A stretch of DNA of 64,000 bases, taken from positions 217,565,741 to 217,629,740 of the forward strand of contig CM041465.1 of assembly GCA_023213395.1 (NCBI GenBank), in the 5' to 3' direction. The notes under the pieces were generated by a model. It ran no database searches, had not been told where the DNA came from, and saw only the letters and a program-made list of their open reading frames with translations. A program made the translations under genes and the position numbers. Positions 22,337 to 34,690 of this stretch are shown here, in pieces. Source of the stretch: Cycas panzhihuaensis. Its lineage: Eukaryota > Cycadophyta. The stretch's first letter is position 1. Each line of letters begins with the position of its first letter.

Positions 22337-23404
22337 TTATGTGAGTCTTTTCCTTTCATCAAATATCACATCTCTGCTTACATAAAGTTTATTTGTATTT
22401 GGATTAAGACAATGATATTCCTTTGAATGACTACTATATCCAACCATTATACATTCTATGCTTTTATTATCTAACTTGGTTCTTTTCTTATTGGGAATGT
22501 GTATATATTCTTTGCAACCAAAAATCTTAAGATGGCCTACATTCGATTTGTGACTTGTCCATGCCTCTTCTGGTGTTACGTCCTCCAGTGATTGGGTTAG
22601 GCTCTTATTGATCAAGTATAGAGTTGTGTTTACAATCTCTACCTAATATTTCTTTGTGACTTCACTATCATTTAACATACATCGAGTCATTTCTACAACT
22701 ATTTTATTCATTCTTTCTGCTACCTCGTTTGATTAAGGTGTATACGGAGTTGTGACTTGTCTACAGATTCCCTATATTTCGTAGAAATGAGTAAATTCAT
22801 TAGATATGAACTCACCTCCTCCATTTGAGTGAATGCATTTTATCTTCTTGTTACTTTTCAGTTCTGCTTTAGCTTTAAATTCTTTAAAATAATTGAATGT
22901 CTCAAATTTGCTGGACAAAAAATACACCCATGTTCTTTTGGAGAAGTCATCAATGAAAGTTAAAATATACCTTACTCCATTTGTTAAAACTGGTATGAAC
23001 AGACCACATAGATCGATATGAATTAGATCTATCTTATCTCGTGCATACCATGTGCTTTTTGAAAATGGAATCCTATGTTGTTTCCCCATCATACAACTTT
23101 TACATATAAATGAGTTAAATGAAATATCAGGCAATCCATTCACCATCTTTGTTTGTTCTAGTTTTTATAATCTATTATGTGAAATATGACCATACTTCAA
23201 ATGCCACATTTTATTAGTGTCATTACTAGTCATAGCAAGTAAATTTACATCATAAGGGGATTTTGTGGGTCCTTTATTAGGTAGTATAGGAGTAGAGAGA
23301 AGCTTATAAAGCCTATTACATTTTTCTCCCTTTGCTATTACAACACCATTCATTTTCATGTCTAGAATGTAACAAAGGCCATTCTCATCAAATACTGTCC
23401 TCAA
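22337..23404 (-). pseudogene. Copia integrase
   Basis: An H2C2 module (MWHLKYGHISHNRL ... CKSCMMGKQHRIPF) precedes the core: LIHIDLCGLF (first Asp), KCIHSNGGGEFISNEF (second Asp replaced by Asn, in the usual S-D-N-G-G-E-F), and a distal Glu near TPYTPQSNEVAERMN. The C-terminal block AEEAW-like TPEEAWTSHKSNVGHLKIFG and SIECIMVGYSSHSKEYH is typical. Stops separate three open pieces. Confidence 0.92.
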
Positions 23405-23700
23405 TTTCTTATCACTTAACTAGGATACTGATAGAAGATTTTTTTCAATCTTGGTACAAAGAATACATTGTCTATCCATTAAATATTTCCATTAATTTCT
23501 ATGGAAATTTAACCTATTCCATTTATATGCAAAGGAAAATTATCCCTTAATTCTATAGATTTATCAACATCATATGGTTTGATGATTTCAAACCATTCTT
23601 TAATTCCTTTCATGTGATGTGAGGCTCTTGAATCAACATTCCAATTTTCTGAAGTGTTGGTGCTTACTGCTAATGCTACTATGAATGTTATTTCAACTTC
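23405..23700 (-). pseudogene. Copia protease
   Basis: Minus-strand reading gives NVDSRASHHMKGIKEWFEII, in which the DSGAS-x-HM active site is DSRAS, and then the typical NVFFVPRLKKNLLSVS block. The Gly-to-Arg change would abolish activity. Confidence 0.85.
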
Positions 23701-23739
23701 TTCTTCTGCAATATCTCATTCTCTACTGTAATTTTTGGT

Positions 23740-24633
23740 CACTTGCTTCCCTTTTTTAATTTCAACCCTTCTCTAGTGACATTGGTATGGAAAGTGACAT
23801 GTTTGTCTGCAATGCTAGCAAATGTCAAAGGCTTTGCAACTTCTTTAAAAATGTCCAGGTTTACCACAATTGAAGTAGACTCTTGCATCACGTGGTGGAT
23901 TAGGATCATTCTTCTTCATCCCCTTCCTTCATTCCAATGACCTCTATAGTTTGTTGTTATTCTTCCTTGCACCTTGGGATTATATTATCCTCTTCCTCGA
24001 CCTCCCAAGTGAAGTTTAATCATAAACGATTCTTCAACCTCTAAGTCTTCTTCATATCTCTGATTTATTTGCTCTTGATTAAGCATATGACCTGTAAGAA
24101 CATCAAAGGTCATAGTAGTAGTTTTCCCTCCTCCAGTTAGCATGTTTATCATGTTATCAAATAACTTTGGTAATTTGTTGAGTACAAAATGTATTAATTT
24201 AGTATTGGTTATTTTATCTCCAGCTATGAGAAGAGCAGTTTTAATATTGGTCAATTTGGCTATGAAGTCTGATACAATTTGACCTTCTTTCATCTTAAGC
24301 TTATAAAGTTCTTCTTTTAGGGTAACAATTATAGCTTTGTTTTTTTGACTAAACATAAAGGATATTATTTTCCATATCTCATGAGTGTTTTCAACACCAT
24401 CCACATAAACTAGTAAAGAATCAGAGATTAAAAGTTTAAGCATAGAAAGAGCAATGTTATTCCTTTCCTCCTAATTTAGCAAATCAACTATGTCAGAGGG
24501 TTATTTTTCATCACCAGTGGTGATTTTCCAGGCATGCTTGGCTCTTAAGAGAATTTCTATCTTGATTTTCCAAATACTATTTTCTTTTAGTTAATTTATC
24601 ATTCTCAGATAAGGAACTAGCAGAGGAGTCCAT
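23740..24633 (-). pseudogene. Copia gag with two zinc knuckles
   Basis: The start is ATG at 24,633 (MDSSASSLSENDKLT). A frameshift follows; the main open part (24,443-23,985) has the UBN2-type gag pattern (LYKLKMKEGQIVSDFIAKLT ... LNKLPKLFDNMINML). At 23,780-23,880 two CCHC units lie in tandem: FNCGKPGHF-x-RSC (first Cys now Tyr) and C-x-HCRQTCHFPYQC, spaced C-x2-C-x4-H-x4-C. Confidence 0.88.
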
Positions 24634-25330
24634 GATTAATCACAGAATTTAATTTCTAACAAGATTGTATGGCTATACGGATGACTATATAGATTTTCGT
24701 GTAGAACTCAAAGTATATGGATGGGAAAAAAAAAAAGATTCCAATTGATAGATCTCAAAAATGGGTTTCCAAATCTGAAGTTATTTTTCCAAAACTCTCT
24801 TAGGTTTGAGAGAAATGACACTGTCAATGTGCAAACCTGTGCCCCTAGGATTTTGAAGAAAATGATTAAAAAACCCTTAAAACTAAGAAAAAATTCAACA
24901 AAATATGATCCAATCTCTTTGATTTATAGTGAGAGAGAGTTTAAGTACTTAATACCTGAGATTCAAGCCATATTTTTGAAAATATTTGAAGTGGAAGGCC
25001 TCTAAACCTGTGTGCCTATAGAACTGGCCAAAAGTCCCTTGAAACAACTTCAAATGACATCAGTCCTGAAGAGAAAAATGTCGAAGGGACTCTGATCTAT
25101 AATCTGGGTAAGTTTCGTGAGATTTTGATAACTTTTATTTTTTTACATCCATATAATTCTATATGATTTTGTACTCTATTCATACTTAGCTCTATACGTA
25201 GATCATAAACCTTTGTCTGAGACTTGGCTTGATGAATATCTTAGTTCTTCTTTGACTTGCTTGACCCAATGCTCCTTTTGGTTATCAAAGACCTAATTCT
25301 CTCACAGTCAGGGGAACTTCAACAACCTTC
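24634..25330 (-). other. Copia 5' leader
   Basis: About 700 bp between primer site and gag, with no supported gene. Confidence 0.7.
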
Positions 25331-25340
25331 TATGATACCA
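25331..25340 (-). other. Copia primer-binding site, initiator-Met tRNA
   Basis: The minus strand reads TGGTATCATA directly after the LTR; eight bases match the initiator-Met complement. Confidence 0.85.
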
Positions 25341-25547
25341 TGTAAAAGGATTCTCTCATATCTCTTTATTGATCATTTGTAAATATATAAATATAATCCA
25401 AATTATATGGGACAAATAGCAACTGCTTAGTGAGATTGTGCCTCTTATGATTCTAGAGGAGAAAGGGGGCAATGATACATGACCCTTACAAGAAACTTTA
25501 GACAACCTAGATAAAATATTATTCTAGACAAAACATTACCTTTTACA
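25341..25547 (-). repeat. Copia 5' LTR (207 bp)
   Basis: TGTAAAAGG...CCTTTTACA, with intact inverted termini. Confidence 0.93.
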
Positions 25548-25868
25548 CAAAAATGAGTAAAAATGATAAAAATTAGGTGAAATCAGGACTAAAATATAAA
25601 AATAATGAGTTTTAAAGGAAACATTAGATTAGATTGATCATGAAAGAAAATTTTTAATGATATAGTCTCAGTCATCAGTAGGCGATAATAAAACACACAT
25701 CATATCATTATTCATCATGCATCATAAAGCAAAAATCCATATATTAATTCATCAAATCATGGCCTAACTCATCACAAAACCAAGTCCATCATCCATTTTT
25801 CCATGAAACCATACAAAGCTAGATCAAAAATCATGAATACAAATAAGAGGCTAAGTTTTGGTGAAACA

Positions 25869-26334
25869 ACTTCTTAATACTAACTGCTAATCGGTATACT
25901 ATCCGTTATAGATGACTAATAGATTTCTTATGGGTATCTATACTAAGAAAGCCTACCTAGGGAGGTCCTCCTATATACCTGCAAGTATATGGAGGTATAA
26001 TTCTATAGTTAAGTTTTATCTAAGGCTTGATTTAAGAGTGTGATCTCTAGTTCTTCATGCATAAGTATATACCCATGTATGATTAGCTTAGAATGGTAGA
26101 TCCTCATGATGTTTAAAGACCTCCAACACAAGGTCTTTATCTAAATAAGAAAAAACATTACCTGATGGTAATGTCAAGGTAGTTTCCTAGTTATAGCATA
26201 GTCTACCCCTAGAATATAAAATTAAAAGAAGAAACTAAAAGGAGAATGAAAAATGATAGAAATAAAAACTGACAAAACTAATTTAATACCTTTGACTCTC
26301 CCATTGGTCATAGAGTGACTGCTTTGATACCACT
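25869..26334 (-). other. Internal fragment of an LTR element, 5' end
   Basis: This adjoins an LTR-like sequence and reads TGGTATCAAAGC (26,322-26,333, minus strand), an initiator-Met type primer site, two bases from that LTR. It is cut at 25,868 by the start of Tat-A, suggesting Tat-A inserted into it. No gag frame is recognisable. Confidence 0.5.
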
Positions 26335-26613
26335 TGGTAGGATACCATTCCTTTAATAATAAACAACATAAAAATAGTACCAAAATGAGAGCACTTATAT
26401 TACAATACCCTTCAAGGGAGAAACCTTTTAATTACATACAATAATAATGATTTATAAAAGTTAGTCTACTCTATGGATTACATGAATATATATAGGCTCT
26501 ATAGCTACTACAAAACCTTCCACTTATATATATGGGATATTAATAAGAGAGAAGAAGTAGAAGATATAGGAGAAGATAAGAGAAGGTAAGTTAGGGGTTG
26601 GGTCCCTAATACA
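26335..26613 (-). repeat. Probable 5' LTR of an unidentified minus-strand element
   Basis: On the minus strand it starts TGTATTAGGGACCC and ends GGTATCCTACCA, 279 bp, followed by AG and the primer site. That CCA-AG-TGGTATC junction matches the chromovirus arrangement. No second LTR is in the window. Confidence 0.5.
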
Positions 26614-29083
26614 GAGTTAGAAATATTTCTTAATATTTTGGTATTAGAGCTAACAAATGTGAAGTCACTTGAGGAACAACTTCAACTTGAACCTTATTAT
26701 TACATGACTCCAACTTGAATCATTAAAAAAAATTAAGCAAAATATCTATAAAGACATCATTGACTTAGATAAGAAAAGGTAGGGCTATACTAATTCCCCT
26801 TGAGATGAACATCTAGTGCAAGACACTCTTTGAAGAAAAAGCATTTTCTTCAATAAAAATGGTACTAGTAAGTGTCCCTTCTTAAACAAACTCAATGGAC
26901 TATCCAACATGCCCTAGAACTTTAATTTGATCTTATCCAAGTCTTATAAGATAAATAACTACTCCAATGAACTCAAAGTTATAGTGAATTGTAAATAGAA
27001 AGCTTATTTATAATAGTGGCAATAAACCCTTAATTAGATCCATCACTAAATTTTGTGAAAGCTTGAAATAACAATTGATGAACCTTAAGAAATAATGTAT
27101 AAAGTTAAATCCAATGATCCACATCAAAAATTAATAAAAATTTCCCTTTTATAGAGAAGGAATTTTCACTCAAATCCTATCAACATCAATATAGACCAAA
27201 CTAGTTTGATATAAAGGTTTAATTTTACCTTTTGTAAAATAAATTTAATTATTTTTTATTTTTAATTAGCATTAACAACATTCTTTGAAGCCCATGTTGA
27301 TATATTGAGAAATGTATTTTTTGTGACCTATTTTCTATGAATGTAGGCTTAAAATAATGTTATATGTAAGTCTTCTTATTGAAGGTCACAAGAAACATTC
27401 TTTTTTTTTTTAGTTACAAATTAAAGAAAAATCAAGCAAATTAGTTGTTTATGCAAGCTCGATCACCTTGCAAATGTAGCAAGTCTATCATGAAAAAAAT
27501 ATATTTTCAAAAATGATGAGAAAAAGAGTGTTATCAATGGAAATTTGAAGCCATTATTTCCATAAGGATATATTTTACTATAGCTAATTTAAAACCCTAC
27601 AGGGTTCATGTTAAGAAAGAGAAAGTATATTTAAAAGAAAAGGTGAAAATGGAAGAGTTTATTTTGTTAAAAAAAAAAATTCCCTACAAAAATATTGCAT
27701 ATATGTAATTCTCCTCTATCGTTCTAGAATAAAAGAAAGGGAAACTTATTTGTTAGGGATTAAACTTTACCTCATCTCCTACAAAGGATGAAAATAAAAA
27801 GAAAGAAAAGAAAAACTATTAAAATAAAGAAGAGAAAAATGTATAGCTAAGTTATTTATGCTTATGTAAAAGTAAGAGAAATAGCTTATGTAAAAGTAAG
27901 AGAAATAAAATGTATTTATAGAAACAAATGAAATATATTGGATAGAAAGAGATAAATGTGTATTTGAATATTAAAGAAATAATAGTAAAAAGAAAAAGGT
28001 ATGGTATAATGAATGTTAGCATGGCAAAATCAGAAATGGAAATATAGAGGAATAGTTACAAGTGAGACTAAGCCAATCTTAAGAGATATAAAAAGAAGAG
28101 CATGTGTTGGTACCAACAAATGGCATAGCCTACACACTAATAAGTAAAATAAGAAAATAGTAGAAGACAATAGAACACAAGTAAGGGTCATCTGAGATGA
28201 AGATAGAGCCCATGATTAGATTCTATGAAGAGATAGAGGTATAAAGGTCATAGAGAGTAGAGATGAGAAAGGATATGGCATACACATAGATGTATTCAAT
28301 AGTAGTGAGTGCTCTAAAGAAATAATAAGAGAAGAAAGCATAATACATATGGATGAGGCTCCATATATAAAAAAGACTCCACATAGAGGAGAAGCCTCCA
28401 CAAACAAAGCAATGAAGGAACCTCAAAATGGTGAAGATATAAATCATGAAGGGGAAGAGGCCCTTCATAAAGATGATAGAATGGATGAGAAATAGATGCC
28501 ATAATAATGCAAAAGATCCATAAGAATTCATAACAGAGGCATCCTTTATAGGTAGATCTAAAGGATTTATAGCAAACAATGAAATAATAGATTATAGATA
28601 CAACATGCTATGGAAACATTAGCCCCTAGATCATACAAAAATCAAAGGATCAATGGTAGATATGGTCTACACACAATTTGTTTTATAGGGCATAACTACA
28701 TTTTTTTAATACTTTGGAAGTCAAATTAAAATTAAAAAATTTTAACTATAATTTATTTTTATGAGAAGTCTTTGGAGTCCCTTATGTCAACCCTAGTTAT
28801 ATGGTGACTTAATACTACAAATAGCCTTAGTGTGAAAGAGGCTATAATTAAAATTTCATCCCTCTTTATTTTATAAATACTTGGATTTATATTTCTAACT
28901 ATAAATTGAAAAAATATAATCAATTTTTAGAATTGAATGTTATACTAGGAAGCTAACATAACCCCCTCCAAAATGATAGGTCACTTAAAGTAATTTGGAG
29001 TTGATTTCTTGTAGAAAATTTAACTCAAAGTCAAGAAAAGTTTTAAAAAGAGTCTTTTTATATGTTTCTTATAACTTTTAGAA
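26614..29083. other. AT-rich stretch, no supported gene
   Basis: A TGGTATTAGAGC at 26,639-26,650 on the plus strand resembles another initiator-Met primer site, so part of this may be an old plus-strand LTR element. Translations of 26,650-29,080 give no recognisable domain. The stretch 28,180-28,620 is purine-rich on the plus strand. Confidence 0.5.
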
Positions 29084-29093
29084 ATATATATTC
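29084..29093. repeat. LINE target-site duplication (left copy)
   Basis: ATATATATTC followed by T's, identical to 34,691-34,700 plus TTT. Confidence 0.8.
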
Positions 29094-29199
29094 TTTTTTT
29101 TTTTTTTTTGATAAGGTAAAATAATATTGAAGGGTTTTAACTAGGTCCCCAAACCTTGTACATCAAAGCCCAACAGTACATGACAGATGACCATGACAA

Positions 29200-32100
29200 G
29201 CCCATGGCCTAGCCCAAATTAAGAGAGAATCCTCTCAGTCAATCATATCAGTCTCTCCACTATGTGCATCAATCCTTACCAGTCTCAGTAACTCTTCTGG
29301 GTAGTCCTCCTTCCAAACCATAGTTCTCTTATTTGCCACAGCCTAATTTGCCAACCAGTCAGCTGCCGAATTCCCTTCCCTAGAGGTATGTTGAATCCGT
29401 ACACCATTTTTTGACTCCAATACCTCTTGCACATCTCTGACAATATCTATATTGTTCCATCCTGGTTCCATTTCCCCCCTTAAGTAACTTATCATATACA
29501 TGGAATCACCTTCAACGACCACCTTCTGAGCTCCTTCCTCGTTCAATAGAGTAATTACCCTTTACATGGCCTACACCTCTGCTCTTTGGTTCATTTGGAT
29601 ATCTAAGTATTCCACAAAAGCCCATCTCAAATTCCCCATGTGATCCTTGTAGAGACCTCCCCCACCTGCCTCTCCAGGATTGCCTTTGGTAGCACCATCA
29701 AAGTTAATTTTTACCCAAGTTATATCCGGGGGGATCCATTTGATTGCTAGCCTTCCCTTTCTACCCCGCTTTGGGAGACCCACTCCCCAATCCTCTAAGA
29801 TGCCTTCTTCCCCCTTAGGCATCTTATCCACCTATGGGGGAGTTGGCATTTTAGAAATACCCTTCCTGATCTTGGCTACCAATATCGCCTTGTCTGTCTC
29901 CTTTCCTTCAAAGATTCTCCTGTTGCGTTCTTTCCAGATATTCCAGGATCTAACCAACAGGATCATCTTCTAGATACTAGTCAGTGTTTTACTCTTGAAT
30001 GGAGAGTCCCAGGCAATCCATTGATCTCTTAGTGTTTTAGAAGAGACCCATACTAAACCCAGCCTGATCCAAATATCGTTCCAAATACCGTTGGAATAGG
30101 GGCAGTGAATACATAGGTGATCCAGAGTCTCTACTTCCTCCTTATTTAGAACACACCTGTTCACCAACTAGATACCCCACTTTATGAGATTATCTATTGT
30201 AAGGAATTTGTTTTGCAGGCATAGCCACCAAAAAGTAGCTATCTTCAGGAGGATCCCCAGCTTCTATAGCTCAGCCAGTAAATCATTCCTAACCCAACCT
30301 TCCTTGCTAACCAACAAGTTATACCCATCTTTGACCATGTATGATCCCTTTGACGAGAGAGGCCAGACCAGAGAATCAGGAAAAGATTGCTTCGAAATAT
30401 ACTAGTTGTCCAAAACCCCTTTCACCCTTTGGATCTCCTCCTCATGACCTTGCAGCTCCTCAAACGATCTCCATCGCTTATCCTTGTGATGACCAGTCTA
30501 GTAATGCTTGACAAGGGTCCCAAAGTTGTTCTCGCAAACCCTTTTCATGGCTCCAATATTAAGTAGGTCCTCTAATTTAGAGGGACTGCACCAATTATCT
30601 TCCTAGAACCTTATGCTTTCTCCGTTCCCCAGCTTCCAACACATTCCTTCTCTCAAAATGAAATGCGAAGAGTGGATAACTCTCCAAATTGGGGTTCCCT
30701 TGGTACAAGGGGCCTCCCCCAACAGGAAATGATCATCCCTTAGATATTTCCTCGCCAAGATACTCCTCCAGACTAAGCTAGCTTCTTTAGTGAGTCTCCA
30801 ACCCATCTTAGCCAAGAGAGTTGTGTTAAAAAGGCCCAGCCTTCTAACATTGAGACCCCCCACCCACATGGGCTTACAAACTTTCTCCCAGGACACTAGA
30901 TGGACTCTTTTTTTACCTTCAGCACCAGACCAAAGAAATCTCTTCATAATTCCCTCTAATATAGAGATAACCTTGCCCGGCAACTTGAAGACCAACATCT
31001 AGAAAACTAGGATGCTCTGGAGGGAGGCCACCACTAGCTGGATTTTTCCAGCCCAACTAAGAAGTGCCCCTTTCTATCCTGCCAGTTTCCTATTGAATCT
31101 ACTCACCACAGGGTCCCACAGATTCTTCCCTATCTTCCCCACAAAGAGGGGCATGCCCAGATATGAAGCCGAAAGGGGTCTTCTGGAGATTTCCAGAGTC
31201 CTGTTGATCCTTCTCTATTGCCGTTCCACTGTATTGATAAAGAAAACTGAGCTTTTTTCGAAAATAATTTTTTAGTTGGTTGCTCTTTCATATGCCTAGA
31301 GACCTTCTTTTAAGGCCCTAGCCTCCTCTAAGGATGCCTTGCCCAAAAAGATATTGTCATCCATAAACTGGTGATGAACGACATTATCCAGATTGGAAGA
31401 TGCCTTCAGACTAGTTATCCACCGCAACCTCTGGGCCTCCATTGTAGCTTTCCCTAACGACTCTGCCATGATAATGAATAGGATGGGAGAGAGGGGATCA
31501 CCTTGTCTTAAACCCCTAATCCAGGAATGAAGGGAGTTGATCTCCCATTTATAATCACCAAAAAAAAAACCCTAGAAATATAATACATCATCCAATCCCT
31601 CCAAACCTCCCCAAAACCAAATGCTTTTAGGCTTTCCAGTAAGCAGTCCCAGGCCACCCTATCGTAGGCCTTGGACATATCAGTTTTAATTATCATACCT
31701 GCTTCCTTCCACTGGAGGGTCGAGTGCAGAGTTTCGTGGACAGTGATAATGCCATCCGTGATTTGCTTACCCTTGACAAAACCATCTTGATTTTGTGAAA
31801 TGATAACTGGAAGGGTCTCCCTTAGGTGATTTACTAAGACTTTGGCCAGAATCTTATATTTTATATTGCAAAGACTGATTGGTCTAAAATCTTCCATCGC
31901 TTCCGCTCCCTCCTTCTTCGGGATCGAAACCAAGAAGGTAGCCTGTCACTCTTTAAGGATGGTTTGCCTAAGAAAGAATTCATTTAACACTGATAATAGA
32001 TCATCCTTTATAATCTCCCAATATTCTTGAAAAAAACCAGGGGGGAACCCATCCGAACCTGGGGCCTTGTCCCTACCCATACTGAATAAGGCATGCTCAA

Positions 32101-33442
32101 CTTCTTTCTGAGAAAATGGTTCTGTCAATTTATTGTTTAGAGTCTTAGTGATCACTTTCGGGATGAGTTGCATAAGTCTGGACCTTAGGCCAGGATCCTG
32201 GTAGCCAGGTTCTGCATATAGCTCCTTGAAGTATTCCAAAGCTATACCACCAAACTGATCCTCTGACTCATGCACCACCCCGTCCATACTATGAAGTTTA
32301 CTGACCCTGTTATGAGCCCTATGCTTCAGGGTGGATAGATGGAAAAATTTGGTATTCCTATCCCCTTCCCTTATCCACTACTCCCTAGATTTCAGTTTCC
32401 AGAGGATCTCCTCCCTAGCCAACACCTCCTCTAATTTTCTGGAAGTGAGATGTTCCATTTGGTCCAAAACATGGGACCTTCCCTCTATTTGGATCCTATC
32501 CTTAATCCTTTTTAACTCTGATAGCAGAGTAGTTTTGTCTTCAAATATGTTTCCAAAGACCTCCTTGTTCCATATCTTAATTTGTCTCTTGACCTAATTT
32601 AACTTCCTTGATAACCTAAACATAACACATCCGTGAACTTGGACTCCCCACCACTCACCAATCTGCTCCTTGAGGTCTGAGTGCTTTTTCCACATAAGTT
32701 TGAAATGGAAGGGGGCCCCTTTATGGTTACTAGGGGTAGATCCCTCAAGAACTAAGGGGGCATGATCTGAACTAGACTTCAGAAGAGCCTCTAATTTGGT
32801 TCCTTCAAAGTGGCAAGACCACTCATAGTTAATTAGCATCCTATCCAATCTACATTGGATGTGATTATGACCTAAATGCCTATTGGACCAGGTGAACCTA
32901 GCTCCCTTAAGGGGAATGTCCAATAAGCCCCCCACTTGTAAAAATTCTCTAAGATCAGACATGCTCCTAGTCCAACCAGTTTGCCCCCCTGTCTTCTCTT
33001 CTAGACTTAATGGCGTGTTGAAATTCCCTGCCACTATTCAGGGTCCATCCCAATCCTTATAGGCCTCCATCAATCTATCCCATAAGCTCTTCCTGCCCCC
33101 CACTGTTGTGGGGGCATAAACATTGGTGATCTAGAACTTCTTTTTAGTCCAAACACATACCAGACCTAAGGTTATAAAGTGCTCATGCATTCTCACCACA
33201 TAGCCTTTCCATTTGTTTGGGTTCCATAGGGATGCCAAACCCCCAGAGCCTATCGAACCTACAACTGCCCTTCCCTCTCCTCTACTCTAGATCTTATTGA
33301 ACACCTCTTTCTCCTTTACCTAATCCAGTTTTGTCTCCTGCAAGAGGACTAAATCCACTTCGGTTCTAATCCTCAATTCCTTTACCAAACGCTGCTTAGA
33401 AGGGGCATTGGGGCCCCTAATGTTCCAAGATAAAACTTTCAT
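29200..33442 (-). pseudogene. LINE ORF2: endonuclease, RT, zinc-finger, RNase H
   Basis: It starts MKVLSWNIRGPNAPSKQ at 33,442, the classic APE-type endonuclease start, with VAGNFNTPLSLEEKTGG, CRLDRMLINYEW and SSSDHAPLVLE following (N-x-D-to-N changes in GDFN). RT blocks: DKAPGSDGFPPGFFQEYW, DFRPISLCNIKYKILAKVL, TDMSKAYDRVAWDCL, and HHQFMDDNIFLGKAS at about 31,340-31,380 (FMDD catalytic box). Downstream come FLWSGAEGKKRVHLVSWEKV, the zf-RVT block CVLNKEEVETLDHLCIHCPY and an RNase H (WVKINFDGATKGNPGEAGGG ... MNQRAEV ... VEGDS ... GNSAADWLAN). It is broken by stops and frameshifts, especially about 31,010-31,500. Confidence 0.93.
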
Positions 33443-33449
33443 GGTTACC

Positions 33450-34690
33450 CCATAACCCCCCCTCATCCCTTTCTACTTCTTAGGATAGGGCCCTCTAGCG
33501 TCCCCCCTTCCTTTAACGTGCTCTGGAGTCCCATGTCAATCTGGGCTTGAGTATCCTTATCTCTAGATGCCTTTTTTGGTGGCCTTCCCACCTTCTTCTC
33601 CATACCATAGTCAGGGGCCTTCTTTTGGTCCAGCATATTACCTTTGGAGACCCATTTACAAGTCCCACCTCCTCCTTTCTCTGGGTCCATGACCTTAGCC
33701 CCTAAACCAGTTGTTCCATCAGCTTTGTCGACCTTTGCCCTTCGCTGGGTCGGCTCACGAGGCCCCCTCCTTAGGCTCTGATAAGTAATCCTCTAGATCC
33801 CAGTTAATACTCTTCACAAACTGGGCTAGGGCTAGCTCTACAGCTGAAGGGGAGGGATCCCCTCCCCCAGTCGACCGCCCAACTTCCTTTGTTTGAACTT
33901 TAGATCCCTTTGCCATGCTATGAGCCAATGCTGAGTTTCTGACATCAGCAACATCTTTGATATCTCCCTTGCCCTACTCAAAATCCATTGGACCTATGTT
34001 GCCATCTCCCTGAGCTGCCTTGTCAACTGGTATCTCACCAACTATTATTTTCTCTGTGGGGTAGACCGGAGCCTGAACTGACTCCTCCTCTAGTCCCAGG
34101 CCAACAATCAGTTCAGCGTCTATGCCACCTAAACTAACCCCAACCTTACCTGTCCCTTCAGAACTGACTCCCGAGCTCTCCCCCCTGATTACTCCTACTT
34201 CTCCTGCTTCTTTCTCTTTGCTTTCATCCAGCTTCTCCATCCTTACTAGAACCCCCGAACATTGAAACAGGAGGTACCCCCTGCTTTTACACTTTAAACA
34301 TCTAAAACCCTCCACTTCATAATATAAAATTTAGATAATGGACCTACCATCAGACTCAATCTCAACCTCATCTGGAAGCTCATTATCAAGTCTAGCAAGG
34401 ACATAGAATCTTGCATTCATAAGATGAGACCTATGTCTTGTTGCTGAATCCGTTGCAAGTAATGGCCCTATCATCCTGGCTGCCCCTTTAACTGTCTCCA
34501 GATTCTAGAAATGCAAGGGAAGCCCTGGCATCTGTACCCAGATTGGGGCTTGTTTAATCATGGGAATCCTAGGATCGAAATTCAGGTGCCACTTCTCCAG
34601 AGACATAGCCTTTCTCCCGAACATCTAAGGAGATTTGAGAAGGATGGGTACCAAATCCTCTTGATTAGCAAACCTAAAAAGGACACAACC
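33450..34690 (-). pseudogene. LINE ORF1, 5' truncated (DUF4283-like and zinc knuckle)
   Basis: The minus strand reads IPMIKQAPIWVQMPGLPLHF, then ARFYVLARLDNELPDEVEIE and the zinc knuckle FRCLKCKSRGYLLFQC, where the usual His is Tyr. The C-terminal half is acidic and low in conservation, ending GGGGTCKWVSKGN ... GRPPKKASRDKD. It corresponds to the nucleic-acid-binding ORF1 of plant L1 elements; its N-terminus is missing. Confidence 0.82.

Larger units (their letters stand above)
20250..25547 (-). mobile_element. Ty1/copia element, complete structure, inserted in Tat-A LTR
   Basis: This is 5,298 bp with two 207-bp LTRs (20,250-20,456 and 25,341-25,547), inverted ends TGTAAAAGG...CCTTTTACA, an initiator-Met type primer site (25,331-25,340), a polypurine tract (20,457-20,466) and a target duplication CAACA (20,245-20,249) / CAAAA (25,548-25,552). 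The internal order gag, protease, integrase, RT, RNase H defines copia. LTRs differ at about 23 of 207 positions (about 89% identity), so it is older than the chromovirus. Small LTRs would suit an Ale-like lineage (inference). Confidence 0.94.
1..25868 (-). mobile_element. Tat-A: Tat-lineage Ty3/gypsy retrotransposon, 3' end outside window
   Basis: This element reads right to left: 5' LTR (18,184-25,868, split by a copia insertion), primer site, gag, protease, long spacer, RT, RNase H (split by a chromovirus), integrase, second RNase H, 24-bp tandem repeats, then an antisense gene. The order and sequence match the plus-strand copy at 43,744-60,943 almost throughout. The Tat assignment rests on the RT sequence, the Arg-tRNA-type primer site, the C-x2-H-x4-H-x4-C gag motif and the extra RNase H. 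The 3' LTR is not seen; by comparison with the other copy it should begin several hundred bases left of position 1. Many stops and indels make it non-autonomous. Without its two insertions the visible part is about 14.2 kb. Confidence 0.88.
18184..25868 (-). repeat. Tat-A 5' LTR, split by a copia element
   Basis: On the minus strand it starts TGTTTCACCAAAAC at 25,868 and ends GATGACA at 18,184. Without the copia element and one target repeat it is 2,382 bp, close to the Tat-B LTRs (2,301 and 2,220 bp), with which it aligns over its length. Confidence 0.88.
29094..34690 (-). mobile_element. L1-type LINE, 5' truncated, with target duplication
   Basis: This non-LTR retrotransposon of about 5.6 kb reads ORF1 (partial), endonuclease, RT, zinc-finger and RNase H from right to left. 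The 3' end shows the plant L1 terminus CCTTATCAAAA followed by poly-A (29,094-29,111, T's on the plus strand). ATATATATTC plus T's flanks both ends. The 5' end falls inside the ORF1 domain, so it is 5' truncated, the usual outcome of target-primed insertion. Few stops per kb suggest moderate age. Confidence 0.93.

Noticed and set aside
24721-25005. 94-residue open frame, plus strand, in the copia leader
   Set aside because: It lies antisense in a noncoding leader, matches nothing recognisable and begins in an A-rich run.
28216-28579. 118-residue hydrophobic open frame, minus strand
   Set aside because: The DNA is purine-rich on the other strand, which gives hydrophobic translations by composition; no family or context supports it.
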